Source of the DNA: Bacillota bacterium
Lineage (GTDB): Bacteria; Bacillota; Clostridia; Oscillospirales; Acutalibacteraceae
NCBI GenBank assembly: GCA_023397245.1
Contig: JAEWUH010000260.1
Coordinates: forward strand, 1 to 7,132
Direction: 5' to 3'
DNA length: 7,132 bases
Below, in pieces: positions 5,893 to 7,132 of this stretch (positions are counted from its first letter, which is position 1; the number at the start of each line of letters is the position of its first letter). The notes beneath the pieces were generated by a model. It ran no database searches and had not been told where the DNA came from. It worked only from the letters and a program-made list of their open reading frames with translations. The translations under genes and the position numbers were made by a program.

Positions 5893-7065
5893 TTATCCGA
5901 TAAACTCCTGTGTCCAGTAGTAAACGCCTCTGGAGTCTTTATAGACGCCGATGCCCGTCTGCTTAAAGCTGCCGTTCAGGATATTGGCGCGGTGTCCGGA
6001 GGAATTCATCCAGGCGTTTACAACGGTCTTTGCATCCGGCTGGCCGTAGGCGATATTTTCACCCGCCGTGGAGTAGGAAACGTTGAATTCCTTCAGCGCG
6101 GTAAAGCAGCTTTGGCCGTTCGGTCTGGTGTGGGAAAACTGTGTTACGATTTCGTTCGCTCTTACCTGAGCCGCTTTTTGCGCGTTTGCGTTCATGCTAA
6201 GCGCCGCAAGGCCATTCTTGGCGCGTTCGGCATTGATCAGTTGTAAAACCTGATTGGCAATCGAGGTATTGGACTGACCCGCCGTTGAAGCGGAACCGGA
6301 GGAAGTACCGGTATTCGGTGTAACCGCGGAACCCGCTGAACCGGAGTTACCGGAGGAAGACGTGGTTCCCGTGCCGGAGCCGCAGGAATTTGATTTGCAG
6401 GAAGGCGTTACACAGGTCGCGGTATTGCAGTTGATTTTTCCGCAAATGCTGCCCTGGCAGAAATAGACGCTGCAGGGAAGCTTGCTGCCGGAGGAAACGG
6501 AATTGCCAAGGATGCTGCCTGCGTTTTTGCCGCAGAGCGAGGCCAGAATGGCTGCCGCCTGACTGTTATTCGCTGTCGGGCAGTTTGACGCTTTCGCCGC
6601 CGCGGTATAAGACGGCTGGTACGCTGTGTTTGCTGCCGCGGAGTTCGGGCAGCTGGAAGCCTTCACTGCAGCGGAGGAATTCGGGCAATTGGATGTGTTC
6701 GCCGCCGCAGTATAGGTCGGCTGGGATGCTGTGTTCGCCGCCGCGGAGTTCGGGCAGTTTGATGCCTTCACTGCGGCGGAGGAATTCGGGCAGGCCGTTT
6801 TGTTCTGCGCAGCCGCCGCTTTTACAATGGAACCCAGATTGCAGTTCTGTGCCTGCGTTCCATTGGTTGAGACCGGGGTAACAGCCGCCTGACGGTCAGA
6901 ACTGCCGGAAGCAGCAATATTAGAAGCCGTCAGGTTTGAAGCGGCCGCGGTTCCGGCGGTCAGCTCCGGCCGCGCCTGGGCGGTACCGGAACAAGCCGCC
7001 AGGCTGGATGCCAGCACCAAGCTGAAAAGCACCGAGATTACTTTTTTCTTGTTCATCTTGCTCAT
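5893..7065 (-). CDS. Cys-rich CAP-domain (SCP/PR-1-like) lipoprotein
   Basis: 390 residues. A lipoprotein signal peptide (KKKVISVLFSLVLASSLAAC) has its lipobox at L22-A-A-C25, so the mature protein should be lipid-anchored on the outer face. A long low-complexity region (about 26-265) contains two 35-residue tandem repeats (92-161), a cysteine ladder with Cys every fifth residue (198-228), and a Gly/Ser/Thr linker (229-265). The C-terminal CAP domain covers about 266-388: LINAERAKNGL (276-286), FSHTRPNG (310-317), GENIAYG (335-341), WMNSSGHRANIL (352-363), GIGV (371-374). Bacterial CAP domains are common on Clostridia and spore surfaces and their activity is mostly undefined. The ATG at 7065 has AAGGAG 8 nt upstream; a second ATG at codon 4 has none. 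The gene heads a likely transcript with the deacetylase. Confidence 0.93.
   Translation of the reverse strand: MSKMNKKKVISVLFSLVLASSLAACSGTAQARPELTAGTAAASNLTASNIAASGSSDRQAAVTPVSTNGTQAQNCNLGSIVKAAAAQNKTACPNSSAAVKASNCPNSAAANTASQPTYTAAANTSNCPNSSAAVKASSCPNSAAANTAYQPSYTAAAKASNCPTANNSQAAAILASLCGKNAGSILGNSVSSGSKLPCSVYFCQGSICGKINCNTATCVTPSCKSNSCGSGTGTTSSSGNSGSAGSAVTPNTGTSSGSASTAGQSNTSIANQVLQLINAERAKNGLAALSMNANAQKAAQVRANEIVTQFSHTRPNGQSCFTALKEFNVSYSTAGENIAYGQPDAKTVVNAWMNSSGHRANILNGSFKQTGIGVYKDSRGVYYWTQEFIG
6382..6474 (-). repeat. cysteine ladder, seven Cys spaced exactly five residues apart
   Basis: Cysteines fall at residues 198, 203, 208, 213, 218, 223 and 228 of the CAP lipoprotein with no exception. 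The intervening residues are not conserved (CSVYF, CQGSI, CGKIN, CNTAT, CVTPS, CKSNS, CGSGT), so only the Cys period is kept. It joins the Asn/Ala/Ser-rich repeats to the Gly/Ser linker. It may form disulfides or bind metal outside the cell; the sequence does not decide which. Confidence 0.85.
6583..6792 (-). repeat. tandem duplication of a 35-residue (105-bp) unit in the CAP lipoprotein
   Basis: Unit one is residues 92-126 (6688-6792) and unit two is residues 127-161 (6583-6687). By eye they agree at 30 of 35 residues, differing at N/S, S/Y, T/S, N/K and T/A. Each unit begins CPNSSAAVKAS and has a second CPNSAAA 12 residues on; a third start, CP, follows at 162 and then decays. Cys spacing is therefore 12, 23, 12, 23. 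The DNA copies also remain close, with scattered substitutions. Confidence 0.9.
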
Positions 7066-7098
7066 TTTGAATGCTCCTTTTCTGTTGAGATTGGTTAA

Positions 7099-7127
7099 AT
7101 TATAACCCGGCAGCCCGGAAAGCTCAA
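7099..7127 (-). promoter_or_regulatory. promoter of the CAP lipoprotein gene
   Basis: -35 TTGAGC (7122-7127), 17-bp spacer and a perfect -10 TATAAT (7099-7104) on the minus strand, giving a leader of about 27-30 nt. The spacer carries a direct repeat CCGGG-CTG-CCGGG, unusually GC-rich for a promoter spacer. Confidence 0.68.
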
Positions 7128-7132
7128 CACCC

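Noticed and set aside
6583..6792. CRISPR-like or mobile repeat
   Set aside because: The two units are directly adjacent, in frame and 105 bp long with no spacers, so this is an internal protein repeat.
6585..6881. 98-codon plus-strand frame rich in Arg/Ser/Pro repeats
   Set aside because: Its repeats are simply the antisense of the 35-residue duplication in the CAP lipoprotein.

Overview
The window looks like a stretch of chromosome from a low-to-moderate GC Firmicute, most likely a Clostridia/Oscillospiraceae-type anaerobe. The reasons are strong AGGAGG-type ribosome binding sites, textbook sigma-A promoters (TTGACA / TATAAT with 16-17 bp spacers), a TTG start, and the protein set itself: a LURP-one-like protein, a DUF3810 membrane metalloprotease-like protein, a polysaccharide deacetylase, and a Cys-rich CAP-domain lipoprotein. 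The genus is an inference; there is no rRNA or other decisive marker here.

Layout. Positions 1-2309 (minus) hold valS, valyl-tRNA synthetase, cut at its C-terminal end by the window edge. Its own promoter and a roughly 94-nt structured leader lie at 2310-2438. Upstream on the same strand is a small tubby-fold (LURP-one-related) protein (2454-2945). A 262-bp divergent intergenic region (2946-3207) carries two back-to-back promoters, one for the LOR gene and one for a plus-strand DUF3810-family membrane protein with an HExxH motif (3208-4311, TTG start). A long-stem bidirectional terminator (4324-4390) separates it from a convergent, unrecognised 76-aa protein (4411-4641, minus), which has its own well-formed promoter, a palindrome inside the promoter spacer and an 8-bp triplet repeat in the 5' UTR. 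Then come a membrane-anchored polysaccharide deacetylase (4783-5796, minus) and a secreted lipoprotein (5893-7065, minus). The lipoprotein has a C-terminal CAP domain, a 35-residue tandem duplication, and a stretch with seven cysteines spaced exactly five residues apart. Its promoter is at the right edge of the window.

How the genes relate. The CAP lipoprotein and the deacetylase lie in the same direction, 97 bp apart with no GC-rich terminator between them. They are plausibly co-transcribed cell-envelope genes, one surface-anchored and one acting on peptidoglycan or another glycan. The DUF3810 protein is also predicted to act on the outer face of the membrane. valS is housekeeping, and its leader does not look like a T-box. 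No mobile element, CRISPR array, tRNA or rRNA was seen. I do not see a clear multi-gene novel system. The most unusual items are the period-5 cysteine ladder in the CAP lipoprotein and the regulatory architecture in front of valS, the 76-aa gene and the deacetylase. Most other long reading frames, including a 470-codon one opposite valS, are shadows.
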